Source of the DNA: Heliocybe sulcata
Taxonomy: Eukaryota > Basidiomycota > Agaricomycetes > Gloeophyllales > Gloeophyllaceae
Length of the DNA: 64,000 bases
Assembly (NCBI GenBank): GCA_004369045.1
Contig: ML213525.1
Span: forward strand, 375,789-439,788
Direction: 5' to 3'
In this document: positions 1 to 12,998 of the stretch, piece by piece
Numbering within the stretch: the stretch's first letter is position 1
Layout: the number at the start of each line of letters is the position of its first letter
The notes under the pieces: model-generated
Databases searched by the model: none
Seen by the model: the letters and a program-made list of their open reading frames with translations, nothing else
Told to the model about the DNA's origin: nothing
Translations under genes and position numbers: made by a program

Positions 1-825
1 AAATCGGCTAGGTGATACCCATTGGCAGTCGTGCCTATCAGCTTGGAAAAATCAGCGGAAGGCCAGGGTCGGGTCACCACGCGAGAAAAAAAATCGCCAG
101 CGAGTCCACGATCAATCAGAAGGACGTCAGTGATGCTATTACTAGGTCACCATTCCTTCAGAGTATCAGCGGTTGGTGACGCTTAATCCTGCATCAGTAA
201 TGAATTCCCCACGTCGGGAAAATATTGTGTCGATGCGCTGCTGCTGCTCTCACAGCTCCCAGCACGTTGTGAACTTCCTGTGTCTCTGGATACCTTGCAG
301 GACAGTTCCGCCCAAGTCGCCGCAGGAGCGAGAGCGGTCCATCCGGCGTGATCCTTGTTTCGATGCAGACTGTGGCAACAGCTCGAAGCCTAGTACTCGT
401 GCTGCTACTCGCACTGCGAAGCTTGATGCTGCACGGCGACGACTGGGCCTTTGCTGCCATAGCATAATTAATGCAGCCTACGGCAGAATTCATTCCTTCT
501 CGCTGTGCGGAGCCGAGAGGCGGAGAGAACCGTTGAACGCATCTGCATCTGCATCAGTTCCGTGCTTCCTTGGGTTTCAGACGGCTCATATACTATAGGT
601 GTGGACTTTGTCGAAATTAACTATAATTAAATAATTAACTCGAAGAGGGAGGAGAAGGAAGAGAGGAGATAGCAATTCCTCAGACACAGGCAGAATTATA
701 AAACTTGTAGCATAGCTAACATACATTGGTAATTCCTCAGGGTGGCATTTTCAGTTTCTTCCAGCCTGGAACATCCTTCCAGGACTGGTTTCTATTGCTT
801 ACCGAACATATCTCAGCTCAGCTTC

Positions 826-842
826 GCGGCGCTACGCGCCGC
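826..842. repeat. GC hairpin repeat, unit 1
   Basis: A perfect 7-base stem (GCGGCGC / GCGCCGC) around the loop TAC, sitting in AT-rich sequence. The identical 17-base motif returns at 957-973, and a variant with a TGCC loop is at 1128-1143. Such short palindromes could be small mobile elements or remnants of one; this is inference. Confidence 0.6.
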
Positions 843-956
843 CCAGCTCTCTAATTTACATTACGGCACTCTAACACATGCACAGCAACATTTGGTAAAT
901 GCATTGTACCAACAGGGCGATTTCCGCTACTCACAAAGCTTTCTCTAGTCTCGGAC

Positions 957-973
957 GCGGCGCTACGCGCCGC
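957..973. repeat. GC hairpin repeat, unit 2
   Basis: Identical to the palindrome at 826-842, 131 bases further on, with unrelated sequence between. A third, variant copy (CGGCGC-TGCC-GCGCCG type) follows at 1128-1143. Confidence 0.6.
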
Positions 974-1566
974 AGTACTACTTCCTCAGGCTTCGGAAAT
1001 CCTATTAAATACCCAGAAATCTTCTTCACCCTCTCAGAAACCAGAATCGGCACTCATGAAGTCCAGACATATGCGGAAGTTCAGATCAAAACATCAAATA
1101 AAGCATAAAAATGCCGATTTTTTTGGTCGGCGCTGCCGCGCCGTGCGTCAACAATATACTAGAAGAAGTAGAAGAACCATGTTAGTATATGGTTAAGCAG
1201 CCATAGTTTTGCCATCTTGCATCCGAGGGGCACAGCAGCATCAATTACAGTCAGGAATCGACATAGATTCTGTATGCCACAGCCGTGAGAACATATACAA
1301 ACTCCGAACTACCTCTCGAACTGGACCCTGCAACGTCTTCGCGTTTACGCTGAGATGCACCCGCTCATGGATCATACAAACACATACCGATTTGTTTTAT
1401 GGTTCTAACTACATATACTACTGTCTGGTCAGCGGGGTCTACCGTCATAATATGAATACTATCGGAAGATGACATCGCGCCACAGGTGTGGGAGCAATTT
1501 CGAAGTCCGAACTATATTTCGAACTCAGTTATAGATCTATATGTCCACACCTATAGTATAACTGCC

Positions 1567-1939
1567 ATGGCGTCCACCTCGAAGCTCTCAAGGCAGTTGA
1601 ACAGGATCGCTCTCTCATGGCCATACGACGCCTTCAGACCGAACCTGCAGTTGAAGACCTTCCTCTCGTCTTTGTCGACTCATCCCAGTCTTAGGGCGGA
1701 CGTCGTCGATGCCGCACGAGCCCTGAGTAACAACGAAATCGCGGAACAGGTATGGCAATTGTCGAGATGAGCCGACTCCGTGTTTTACTTACGTTCAGGC
1801 ACCCTAGTACCCTGTACCTCCGAATCTGCTGAAGCCCGCGTCGATGCCGCACCATTACACGCGTCTCGTCGAGGGTTACGAAAAGAGCGCCAAGGGGATC
1901 GGTCGCCCTTGGTGGAAAGTCTTCTTCAACATTTGGTGA
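1567..1939 (+). CDS. mitochondrial complex III assembly factor, UQCC2/Cbp6-like
   Basis: Small predicted protein of 104 residues in two exons (1567-1749 and 1808-1939; 58 nt intron). Seen: an N-terminal L-R-LNRIALSWPYDAFRPN segment followed by a helical FLSSL region, and a C-terminal YTRLVEGYEKSAKG-GRPWWKVFFNIW block ending at the stop. The WP-D--RP pattern and small size match the UQCC2/Cbp6 family, which acts in the mitochondrial matrix with the cytochrome b assembly machinery. The start ATG at 1567 is the first in frame and gives a basic N-terminus suited to mitochondrial import. A nearer acceptor at 1798 would place a stop in frame, so the 1807 acceptor is preferred. Family assignment is from memory of motifs only. 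Confidence 0.72.
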
Positions 1940-2229
1940 TTTTGAACGCCGTGCACCGGAACGTCTCGTCCTCAAAAACCGCAGTTTCTCTCTCGGGCGA
2001 AACATTAAAATCCTTGTACTCTGGCTTCACTTAGCCCTGTGTAGAGCCCTTTTGCAATAGTTACGCCCCAAGCAACACTTCATGTATACAATCCAGGATC
2101 AGCCCAACAAGAAGGGGATACTTCGGCAACTTCTTGCTATATGGACCGACATCAACCGCGCTAAGTATCCATAGATACCCCAGTCGTATATATGCTCCGA
2201 GAATGCAGCAGGCAGACCGGCCAGATAAA

Positions 2230-4903
2230 CTATTCCTCGAGGATCTCGTCTTCGCCCACTCTCGCCTTGTTATCAAAGTTAATCAGCTTCGATCCGAGGC
2301 GCCTCATGAGAACAGGCTCACCTTTTCGACAAGTTTGCGCCTATTCTCCCTAGTCTTCCGCTGCACCTTGACGAACTTGGCGAGCGGCGTCTGGTCGATT
2401 TTAACGTTACTCTCCCATGCCTCAACCTCCGTCATCTTTCCGGGTGCGAAGGTTACATCCTTGCGTTTCTGCTCCGTCCATTTCACATTCTCCTCCACCC
2501 GCTCAATCAGCCCTTTTATGACGCCGACGTCCTTGCCCGAAGGCCCCCGAGAGCCAGCGCCTTTCGAGCCCTTGATGGCTTTTCGTAAGGACGTGACTAC
2601 GGGAAAGGCGATTTCGGGCAACGCTATGCTGGATACCACGGGTCTCGTCCCGAACCATTCCGCCAGGAGGTAGGTTGCCTCCTCTGCGAGGCCTTCGGCA
2701 TAGACCCGTGTTTTCAGGTACTGCTGTGGAGCCCTGATACTCGTCTCCATGTCCAGGGGTCGTAATGTGGACGCTTTTCTAGAGTGCGACGGGGATACCG
2801 CAGTATTGATGATGGTGACGAGATACGGCGCCAGGGGAATATAAACCCCGGTGTGTCGTATCAGGTGCAGAAGGGAGCGCACTAACTGCAGGTGGAATGG
2901 ATAGGAGCGCGACGCAGATATCAATCTGCGTCCAAACCGTGAGTCCTGGGCAGCAACGCGATACGAACGAAAACGCACTTCATAGCTCCCAGGGTAACCT
3001 GGACGAGCGGATATATCAACGGCTTCAATTCGCTTTCATCTTGGCCCTTCTCCGCGCGGGCTTCCGCATCACATGCCCTTGCCAAAACTATGCACCAAAA
3101 ATCGATGCTGTGCACATATTGCCAGTTATATACCTGCTTATACCCCTCCTGCACGCCGCTTTCAGTCGTTGACGCTGTAAGATACAGGGCTAACTAACCT
3201 TGGTCTTCACTTTCATGCTGTTCCGGAGATGGATGGCAAGCTGCCGGATGTAGCCAAAGGCATGCTGGTATGCGGCATTCTGTGCGAAAGGCAGACAGTA
3301 AATCTCCGAAGCAGAATTTTTCATCAGATTGATGGAGGGAAGACTGTGTGCGGATGTGGACTTGGAGCTGCGAACAAGGGTAAGGTACGTTCCCTGCGTA
3401 CTGCGCGTCAGTAATGCGGCACAGAGCAGAGATGCTCTGAACCAACCTTGAGCACCATGTCCAAAACAGATTCGTCCGAGGCAGTCGATAGCCTGCGAAG
3501 GGCGAGGAAAGCAGCGATACGCGTGCTGTCCTCCGCACTTGACCATAAGTCCAAGCAAGTCTGGGTGCAATACGTCAATCCACGGACGCCGATACTTATG
3601 CACGGATGCTGACCTTCAGATATAACTTGACCGCCTTGCGACTGCTGATAATATATGGTACTATCTTTGCTGTTTCTGACACGGCCAGCTTGACCATGTC
3701 CTGCTCGGTCAGCTGGGTGATGAGGTGGATGGCGTTGTGGAAGTAGGATAGGATAAGCTTCTGCAGCGCCTTCTGTTTCGTGTTTTGTGTAGGCGGTTTG
3801 CTACGTGCGCAGTGAGCGACGGCCGGATAATTGTTTGCGAGGACACTCACAATCTGCCATTCGGGAGCTCCTTGTACGGTATATGATGCTGGAGGACGAC
3901 GGGTGTATATCGAAGGGCGGTCGTCACCAGTTTGTTGTACACTTTGGGGATGTCGGTCAGCATGAGTGCGTTGGCCGAATGGAATGTAGCACGTACCAGA
4001 AGCGCTATCGATTGACCATGCAACGGGCACGTCCTCGTTCGCGTGTGCGGCTGCACGGAAGGCGATGAGGAGTTTCCTCAATGCTTTCAAAGAACGGTGC
4101 TGTTACAAAAATCAAGGTAAGACCTCAGGGATACTACGAGACAACTCACATCAAGCAACGCCTTCTGCCATTTCCCCAGCTCCGCCAGGGATAAGGACGG
4201 CGCCTTTTCGTCTGTCTCGTCTGCCATCATTGCATCCTCCTCGTCCATGTCGTCCATCTCATCCTCCGGGCGGAACTCGAGCAATTCTCGGTCGTTCTCT
4301 TGCAGGTACTTGTAGAACTCGGGATCCTTCTCCGCCAGTTTTTGAAGTTCGAGGACATGCGCTCCCCCTTCGTCTGCGAGGCCTCTCAACACTTACCGAC
4401 CAGAACTAGCATTTGGACGAACCTTCGAGCTCATCTACGGCACCGAAATCACTGCCGTCCTCAAAGCCCTCTTCGTCCTCGTCCTCCGGATCACTGACAG
4501 AACCACCTTGTAACGACTCGGCATCCTACATAACTGTTAGTCTCTGAATTCAACAGACATCCACCATTCCCTACCTCATCGTCCATAGATTCATCTGTGA
4601 ACTTGGCATTCAGCAAGTCACTAACAGAGGTAGCCTGCGATCTGAGACAGGTGGTGAACAACGTCCTCTGTTGCATAGTCAGAAACGGACTCACGTTCCC
4701 GCCCTGCGTCTCTCCTCAACGCCCTCCTCATCTTCCGAAGCGGCATGCGGCAGGCCTCTCTGCTTGCCCTTCCCATCTTGTTTGCTCGTTTTCCTCTGAA
4801 TTTTCTTCTTGACCTGCTGGTGCTTTCGCCGCGCATCGATGGTCTTCTTCAATTGTCCGCTAGCAGCGAATTTCCTGGCGGATTTTGAGGCCTTCTTGCC
4901 CAT
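2230..4903 (-). CDS. NOC2: nucleolar complex protein 2 (Noc2 family)
   Basis: Ribosome biogenesis factor; in the family it works with Noc1 and Noc3 in the nucleolus and nucleus on 60S precursors. The gene reads leftward in many exons. Seen: a very basic N-terminus beginning MGKKASKSARKFAASGQLKK with lysine-rich nuclear/nucleolar signals, an acidic stretch, then the family signature EKDPEFYKYLQENDRELLEF near 4280-4390 (minus), followed by segments such as KALRKLLIAFRAAAHANED, VYNKLVTTALRYTPVVLQHH, and the C-terminal LVRSLLHLIRHTGVYIPLAP. The last coding exon is predicted to end ARVGEDEILEE at the stop 2230-2232, after a donor GTGAGC near 2320; without that intron the frame stops at 2304. It is divergent from the next gene, whose ATG is 190 bases away. 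Confidence 0.88.
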
Positions 4904-5093
4904 GGTTTGGTATTATAAGCAAGCGGGACAGATATCCAGTTTTGAATTCTGCACCGGTGATCGACGGCGTTTGCCTAGATTGCCGGCATCCCGAGCTCGC
5001 TGCTGCAGATCTCGCGGGAGCACCGTCGCAAACGTTGACCAGCACCATTACCGTTCCTATCGCTATTTTGGACTTTATTCTTAAGCTTAAGTG

Positions 5094-6037
5094 ATGCCTG
5101 GTCCGTCTAATGGCAGAAGAAAGAAGAGAGCTCAAGTCAAAAAGGAGAAGCGGCAAATATCGCAAGAGCGCGAAGTACCACATGAATTGCTACGCGTGCT
5201 ATCACCAGAGCGCACCCCAGAGCCGCTTTCACCGCGTCCAGAAGAGCTTTCGAAGATACGGGCAGCTGTTGAACAGGCTCCTTTACCCAAGGGCCCGTGT
5301 ATTGTCGATCCAGGGAATGGGCCACGGGTGAAGGATATTAGCGTCTTTCTATCCTCACGCTTTGCAGCACCACCCGCGGCAAACGATCCCATGTGCGCTG
5401 AGTTCGCTCAAGAGGAAGTCTTGGAGATGCTATCGACAGTTCTACCGGAGGAGATGGCTATGGTGCGTTCCCAGTGACGTCTCTTCCCCTGCCGCACTCA
5501 CGCAGAGCACGCCAGGTTCTGTGGTACAACAAAAGCCGCTCGCGTGGACGCGTGTGCCCAGCATGCTTGAGACTGTATAATCTTGGCGATATGCTACCAG
5601 AGCATTCCGAAGAACTAAAGCTATGGTCTCACGACGGTGAAATACCGGAATTAGAACGGGAGAAGGAGCTGAGCGGGCTATGTGAGTAACAACTCTACTT
5701 CGAAGTTACTTTGACTCCCTCGTGTTGATACGCTTTACTAGGCTCGTCCGTATGCTTCATAGCGGCCTCCTATAACTACCCCGAAGCCATACGTTCCACG
5801 TGGGGCCGGACGGCGAAAGAGCTGGATGACCAGACGTGGGAGTTCCTCAATACCCCGGGAGGAGGACACGACGATATGGGACTAGGAATGTTGCTGCGAA
5901 TGTCGCGACTGCATGATCTGGGTCTCGCTCAGCTATGTTTCCCGGACATGGATTTTGACTCCGATGACTCGTACCAAGACATCGAAGTCGAGAAGTTCCA
6001 ACAGGACAGCATGGAAACTGAGTGTATGAGCACATGA
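5094..6037 (+). CDS. conserved basidiomycete-type protein of unknown function
   Basis: Three predicted exons: about 5094-5462, 5516-5680 and 5742-6037. The N-terminus is a lysine/arginine-rich tract (GRRKKRAQVKKEKRQ). The middle has a CPAC pair inside a WYNKSRSRGRVCPACLRLYNL block, which looks like a structured, possibly metal-binding knuckle. The last exon holds aromatic SYNYPEAIRSTWGRTAKELD and an acidic tail. I do not recognise the family. It shares a short bidirectional promoter with NOC2, which suggests a housekeeping gene, but this is inference. The ATG at 5094 is chosen because it is the first Met and avoids an upstream GTG. Confidence 0.7.
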
Positions 6038-6741
6038 TATTACACGACAGCCCCCATTGTACGGTACGTGATCTCCTGGTTTCTGCCGTTTCGCTTATAC
6101 TTAGTGTACAAGATACAGACTTTCGATGATGTACCACGAAATATCACGACTGATTTATTGCTAATATCTATAGTAGTAGGATCTGCTCTATGTATGCCTG
6201 ACTCTCCGTACAATCCGAAATACATGCTATATGGATATTTTCAGAAGCGAAATCGGGTGGCTCTGGCCCGAACGTGTACAAGGGGTATGTTCGTTGCAAA
6301 CGCGATGCTGCCGGTCATGATCATGTCTGTTTACATATACGTAATATGCTGTTCACCATCAAATGAAAGCGCAACAGCGCACACCCCAATAATAAAGGAA
6401 CAAATGAGATAAGCAGAGCAAAGAAATGAAACGGAATATAAGCGAATGACGCGGATATTGAGCTGGAGCGTAAAAAGTTTAGAGCTCCAGCCTGTCGGTT
6501 TTAGTCAGTGGGTCTGCTGCAGTTTGCGGCATCGCCAATTTCACTCTCAGCAACTTCGTGTCGCCCGTGGCCACAACAGCCACAACCACAGACAGCACGT
6601 GCTAATGTAAACGCAGTCACGTGTATCAAATGTCTCACGCGGAATTTGCCCGCGCCCCTCTTTCCTCCGAGCCACAATCTCCTCTCCTCCTAGTTACTGC
6701 GCCCGACCTATCTCTACCCATCTACACTATATTGTGATAAA
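6038..6741. other. intergenic, no gene seen
   Basis: About 700 bases between the unknown gene and the SNF2 gene. Only short unsupported frames on both strands; presumably 3' UTR on the left and the promoter of the SNF2 gene on the right. No TATA box stands out. Confidence 0.5.
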
Positions 6742-9700
6742 ATGTCCAGGGAGAAGACGAAGACATCCGTGTACGAGAAGAGTAGGTGCTCCAGTTGACT
6801 CAGCGTCGAAACTCGGGCTAAAAGCACGTGCTATCGTTAGGGAGGTTGCAGTCTATACCAGCGCCCATCGGTTGGTACAGCTAGATGGGTATGCTAAGGC
6901 CATTGGGACTAAAGCTAGCTAGGCTCCGACTCCGACCCTGAGTTCAAAACTGGTGCATATGTGTATGAGAAACCAAAGAAGAAGCGAACGAAGAAGAGTG
7001 TCAAGAGAGATAACCAAGAAGAAGAAGAAGAACAAGTGAACATTCAGTATACAAATAACTTTGGTGCTTATGGCAACCCACTAGAGGGTGGCTCCGGTCG
7101 TCGCTGACATGTGGCGTCTACCAGGTCCATGTAGAATTAAATTAGCTCCCAACCCTTTGGCTGAGCTCTTCGGTACAGCACGTCCACCTTCTTAAACACT
7201 ACCTTGTTAACTCATGCGATCTATCTTCCATAGGAGATCTTGATCTGCACTCGGCGTCGGAGTCGGAAGACGAGGAAGCACTTGAAGAGCGTTCAGACGA
7301 AAGCTCGCAGGAAGACCGCAAATCGCCAGAGAGTGAGGATAGCCCGATTATACTGAAGACTCTATCTGGGATAGCATCCCAACGGAAACAGAAACTTGCA
7401 TCAGCCGACAATTCTCTCACTGGTATGCTCACGATGTGATACGTTGCAGATGCTATGCTGATAAGCCTCATAGAACCAGACTCTGACGACAACAGATTGT
7501 CCGTCCCTCCAAAGAGGAAACTGGACGACAGCTACGCAGATGCTGGACGCCTCGCCAAGAAACTGAAGTCAGGTAGGCCGGCATCTAATTGCATTGTGAC
7601 TTGCTGCTGAAGAGATATTCGCTCTTCAGGGGACGACAGAGAGTCCTCGGTGACCGAATCGGAATCAGACTCCGAAATGCAGAATTTTATATCAAATATG
7701 GTCTCGCAACGGCGCGAATGTGAGATGCTTGTATTCACTCTCGTGTATGCGCCGATCTTGACGCTTGTACAGCGCCTTTAAAGAGTAAGAAGCCATCAAT
7801 CGCGACAGTTCAAGAGGATTCTGTTACGGAATCCGACTCGGACGACGCATTAGACGAGCGTACACCGGTGGAGACGCGACCCAACTTTCCTCTTCCGCCT
7901 GGTCAGCGACCTCTAGGGCCTCTCATTCTGGACTCGAAGGCTCATGTCAAGATCCCGGCCTCCATTAACACCTACTTACGTGACTACCAGCGTGATGGTG
8001 TGCGATTCCTCTGGGAGCATCAGAAGACTGGACGGGGAGGGCTACTCGGCGACGATATGGGCTTAGTGAGTATACGTACGCCAGTTCTAGAAATATCTTG
8101 CTGAAGTACTCTATGTAGGGTATGTTTATCTTGGAGAATGTGAGAGGATATCCCCTTGACTGCAAATAGGTAAAACGATCCAAGTGATCTCTTTCTTATC
8201 CGCGGTTATGAAGAAATACGGGGACAGTCGGGATCTGGACCGCCGGCGGAGGTATGTATCTCAGCTGCAAGACCTGCCAGACTGGAAAGAACGGAGGCAA
8301 ATGCCTCCTGCCAACCAGGTATGGCCCACCTGCCTTATCATCGCTCCAAGCAGCGTAGTCGGCAATTGGGAACGCGAGTTCGCAACGGTAAGTCGTGTCT
8401 TGTCTAAACGGTCTAAGGAGGTTAATGGTTCATGCATAGTGGGGATATTTTGAAGTGGGGTTATATGTAGGACCGCATCGGAAAAGAGTCCTAAATGACT
8501 TCAAGTTAGGCAGGCTTGACGTCGGTCAGTATATAATTGCAAGTAATACTTTCTCCAGCTGACAGGTTATCCAGTTATCACTTCCCGCACGACGGCCGCA
8601 CGGGACATCGAGCTAATAAACTATCTACCATGGTCGATTATCATTGTCGATGAGGTCCATTACCTCAAAAACCCAAAGTCGAAAACGACCGAGAGCTACC
8701 ACTCCCTGAACCCGTCGGCAGTACGTTTTGGGTTGACAGGTACGGCCATCCAGAACTCGTACACGGAGCTCTGGACGATACTGGACTGGTGCTATCCTGG
8801 ATGCGTCGGAAGGCCGAGGCAGTGGAAGGGCTATGTCACGAAGCCTCTCTTGCTTGGCCAGTCAGCTTCGGCGAGTGACGAGGAGAAAGTCCAGGCGCGG
8901 GTACGGGGGTCTCGCACGGCATAAAGTCGCTTCCACTCATAATATTTACGGTTTTAGCTGGTATCTGAGATCCTCGTTAACAAGCTTCTCCCAAGATACT
9001 TCTTAAGAAGGTGCGCTCGGGAACGTCCTTTGTAATATACACCTGGGCTTACTATGCCTACAGAACTAAGGACTTGATAAAGCATCAGGTAAATAGTCGC
9101 GGCTGGGCGGTGTCATGCGAGATTCTCATTCCCTCCAGCTCCCACGGAAAACCGACGAAGTAGTATTCTGCCCATTGACGGCCAAACAAATTGAAACCTA
9201 CAAACGTCTCCTCTCGTCCGATGACGTGAAGAACATGATTCGCAGGGACGAACGCTGCGATTGCGGCTCTCGAAAGAAGTGAGTTAGATCGCCACCAGCT
9301 ATCGGATATAGCTGATGTCGTACATCTTATGCGTAGGAGGAAGGATTGCTGCTATCCATGGGACAAAGCGGCGCTCTTCAAATACATGTCGGCCTTGATC
9401 AAGATATCAAACCATCTTGCCCTCGTTTTACCTGGTACGGAGTTATGTCGCTGTTCATCACTATAGCACCTTACCTCGTTATACAGCCCCTAAAGACACC
9501 CCTGAACAGGTATGTCTCCGCTCATGCTCAAGAAGCTGGAGAGCGTCCTGATGACTTTCATATTCAGAACACGAGAAACCATGAATTAACAGACCTTGCC
9601 TTCGCAAAGGGAGAAAAGCCTGCATACGGCACTGCGTCTCTCGAGCCGAGGTTCTGCGGCAAGTGGATGGTATGCATTCCTAACTTATAGCTGCGCATCG

Positions 9701-11446
9701 TCACATATCCTGGCTAGGTATTGAAGAGGTTCCTCGCGGAGTGGAGGGAAGATCCTCTGAACAAGGTGCTGATATTCACGAAATCAGTGAAACTCCTCGA
9801 TATCCTGGACTTCTTTCTGCGGAAAGAACGTGAGTATAGTCTGTTATTGGAGCCGCGACCTCCCATTCAACGAGGTACATATCAGACTACAGGCTCGAAA
9901 GATTAGATGGCTCGATGAATCAGGCAGATCGTACGTATATCATCCTTTTTCACTTTTTCTTCTATGACACACTGAACACATCCAATGCAGGTATGCCGGC
10001 TGTCGATAGATTCAATAACAACCCATCAGTCAACATATTCCTTATATCTACGACTGCTGGAGGGACAGGACTCAACCTGACTAGTGCCAACAAAGTGGTC
10101 ATCTTCGGTGAGTGAAGGACGGGTAGAGGATCTGCTGACTGCCGCTTACATACCCGTCCCTGGCTGCCAGATCCTAACTGGAGTGAGTGCCGAGCTGACC
10201 TCTGAACTAATTGTGCAGCTGACATTCGCAGATCCCGCCCACGACTTGCAAGCGATGGATCGAGCCTATCGGTTTGGTCAGACCCGTGACGTCGCTGTCT
10301 ACCGGCTCCTGGGGGCAGGGTCAATCGAGGAATTGATCTACGCCCGGCAAATATATAAACAGCAACAAATGAGGATTGGTTACGAAGCCAGCGTGCAGAC
10401 AAGGTTGTTTTGGCTCTGATTGGGTCAATCCTCGTGTTGCTGATTTGCCGTAGGTATTTCGACGGCGTTCAGGACGACAAAGCAAGACAAGGGGAATTGT
10501 TTGGCCTCGAAAATATTTTCAAATTGCATGAGAACACTCTTGCTACCAAGATGGCGGTAGGGAACCATACCTTCACCTCTGTCCAGCTCTCGCTAACCCT
10601 TCCGCACTTAGATCGAAAAAGCGGACCTTGCCAATTTGGCCTGGGCTTTGCAACATATGGACGCGAAGTCTGAGAGACGCAAAGGGCCAGAAATCAGACG
10701 AAAGTCGTCCTCTTCGCAACAAGAGTACGACGCAGATGTGAGCGGTGTTATCATTATCAAGCCAGTGTTTTTGATGGATCATATCGCAGGTGGACATCGG
10801 CGGGCTGGATGATTTTCTGCTCGACGACGGTATGTGTCATTGTAATGCCTTGTGCTGTGATCGCGTTAACTCCCTTCCCAGCAATGCCTAAAGAGCGGAG
10901 TGGTGTGCAGAAAACGCTGAAGGAGTATGGCGTGAAGTACACACATCGCAATGACGACATCCTGAAGCCAAACCGCATCGAGGAGAAGAGGATCCAGGAA
11001 GCTGTCAAGGTTTGATGTCTCTATGGAGAGTGTGGATATTTGGTACTCAAATTGTTGCCAAGGCGCGTAAACGTGCTACAAGGCAGAAAACCAAGGGTAA
11101 ATCCAAGGACAACGATATGGAGGAGGGAACATGGGTGACGAAGCTCAAGAGAAGTCACCACAAGGCACCTCCAAGACCTGAAGTTAGGTAGGCGTTCGAG
11201 CATACGCTCTTGAAAGCGGATTGTTCATGCCTGCTGCTCAGGCTACAATCTCGGCAAGAAGCTCTCATTGAGCTGGGGATGATCAGGAATCCCGCAGAGA
11301 TATCAAAGTTTGCAAAGGAATTGTGAGTAGGGCTGTGATGTCCGTTTGTTCAGGACTAAAGTTATATCAGTGCGAATAAGACGGAATCCCAGCAAGCAGA
11401 TATTCTGGCGAAGCTTGATGCGTGGCGGCCTGAACCGGATCAATAG
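6742..11446 (+). CDS. SNF2-family DNA-dependent ATPase, ERCC6L2-like
   Basis: Chromatin/DNA-repair translocase. Seen in order: a basic, acidic and serine-rich N-terminus; [17 protein letters not shown]; Walker A GDDMGLGKT (split by an intron around 8068-8170); [13 protein letters not shown]; a DEVH box in [31 protein letters not shown]; a cysteine cluster RCDCGSRKK...[55 protein letters not shown]; and [18 protein letters not shown]. After the helicase, [19 protein letters not shown] and a HEN-T-A motif match the ERCC6L2 branch rather than Rad26/CSB or Rad54. At least a dozen introns. The ATG at 6742 and the first acidic exons are the least certain part. The stop follows [11 protein letters not shown]. 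Confidence 0.85.
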
Positions 11447-11629
11447 AGGGTTCCAGTCTGAACGAGCGCTGCCGTGCACTAACTTTTATCTTATTTATGC
11501 CCACTCGCTGTCATCAATATTATGTACTTTATTACCGGTGCTGCGTTATTAAGTGCCATCACTGTGGCTGTGCCAACCAGGCTTGCTTCCTTCCGATCTG
11601 CCAGTGTCCCCATTTCCTTCCAGTATCCA

Positions 11630-12998
11630 ATGCAAAATCCGCAGGATGATAGTCCGTCAGACGCTCGTTAGTGTCATCTCCCAGCGGTCTATTCCGCGGG
11701 TCCTCATCACGGCGACGCACAGCCAGACCTCCAGCGGGCGATCTTCCAAGCACTCAGAGCCATGGCGAAGAGCAGGTCCCGGCGTATACTGCCCCAGGCT
11801 ATATCACTGATAACCCAGGTCCATCCTCAACCACTTTCTCTCCCATTTAGAGACTAACTATGCAACGTAGATCTCGCTGGGCTGACACAAGCTCAGTTGT
11901 ACGAGTTGAATCAGGTAAGCTTGGTAGCTGTCGCGTTCTCCCGCATCGAAGACTCATCGTCTCCGAAATACAAGGGTTTAATGGACGAGGCCGTGCCGCA
12001 GCGACCTCTCATTGATCAGATCGTGCCGATGGCGGTGCTGCGTGCAGAGTACGAGAACGGATCGGCCTCGTTCGTGAAGCAGATCGACTACCTCGTAGCC
12101 CAGTCCTTCACGGGCATACGCAGGACAAGAGGCGATGGCGATTGTTTTTACCGCTGTAAGCCTACCGCGTCCTCCGCGGAGCGTTTTGATGCTGAATACC
12201 TTCTCCAGCTCTGGCGTTCCGTTACGTCGAACGGATTCTGAACTCCCCCGACCCGGCAATGTCGGTCGGCAGCGCGATATCCACTCTGGATGCCAGCCTT
12301 CCTATGCTTGAAGCAGCTGGCTTTCAGCCGCTTGTATACGAAGACTTCTATGAGACCCTCGGCGCCATTATAAAGCGTGTCGTCCAGCCCGACGACAGCA
12401 ACGCTACGCTGACGTCGTCGCTGCTCCTAGAAGCATTCCAGAACCCCGAAGGTCGGTCTTCTCAGTGTCGTCTGAATGATCACTGACAGAGGCTGTTCAC
12501 TCTTCTGGCCTGGCAGTCTCTAACTCCGTAGTGGTCTTCCTGCGTCTCCTCACGTCCGCCCAAATACGAACGGACCCCGACGAATACGCCCCGTTTCTGT
12601 TCCACCCAGAGCTCGGCGAGCCGATGACGCCCCGGGAATTCTGCGAGACGTTCGTCGAGGCGGTCGGCAAAGAAGCGGGTGCGTTCTTTCATCTTCCCTC
12701 TACGCCGAATTCGGGCTCGGGACTGAACCTGCGAGTTCAGACCACGTGCAGATGACGGCTCTCGCGAGGGCGTTGAAGATCAACTTTAGCGTGGCCTACT
12801 TGGATGGGCGGTCCGCGGATGGACACGTTGATTTTGTCAAGTTTAATGAGGATGTGGAGGATGGGCTCGAGCCGCTAGTCCTACTTTATAGGTATGGAAT
12901 TCGACGGCAAGTTTAGGTGGCATGACTGACCGTCCCGCAGACCTGGGCATTATGATGTACTGGAGAAGCGGACTGAGGAATTACCGGTTGTGGGATAG
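11630..12998 (+). CDS. ubiquitin thioesterase, otubain family (peptidase C65)
   Basis: Cysteine deubiquitinase that removes ubiquitin from conjugates in cytosol and nucleus. Seen: RPLIDQIVPMAVLRAEYENG, then the catalytic Asp/Cys motif RRTRGDGDCFYR, MLEAAGFQPLVYEDFYE, FLRLLTSAQIRTDPDEYAPF, and the catalytic His motif RPGHYDVL close to the C-terminus. The chain YTAPGYITDNPDLAGLTQAQ is created by joining exons across an intron at about 11820-11870. The N-terminus is doubtful: the ATG at 11630 gives MQNPQDDSPSDA, but I could not connect it cleanly, in frame, to the HGEEQVPAYTAPG exon. The true start may lie elsewhere between 11600 and 11770. Confidence 0.85.

Larger units (their letters stand above)
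1..1566. other. intergenic stretch with GC-rich hairpins
   Basis: I see no convincing gene here. All open frames are short and lack recognisable protein. The stretch between about 590 and 1560 is AT-rich and contains three similar GC-rich palindromes, listed separately. The first 600 bases show no feature I can name. Confidence 0.5.
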
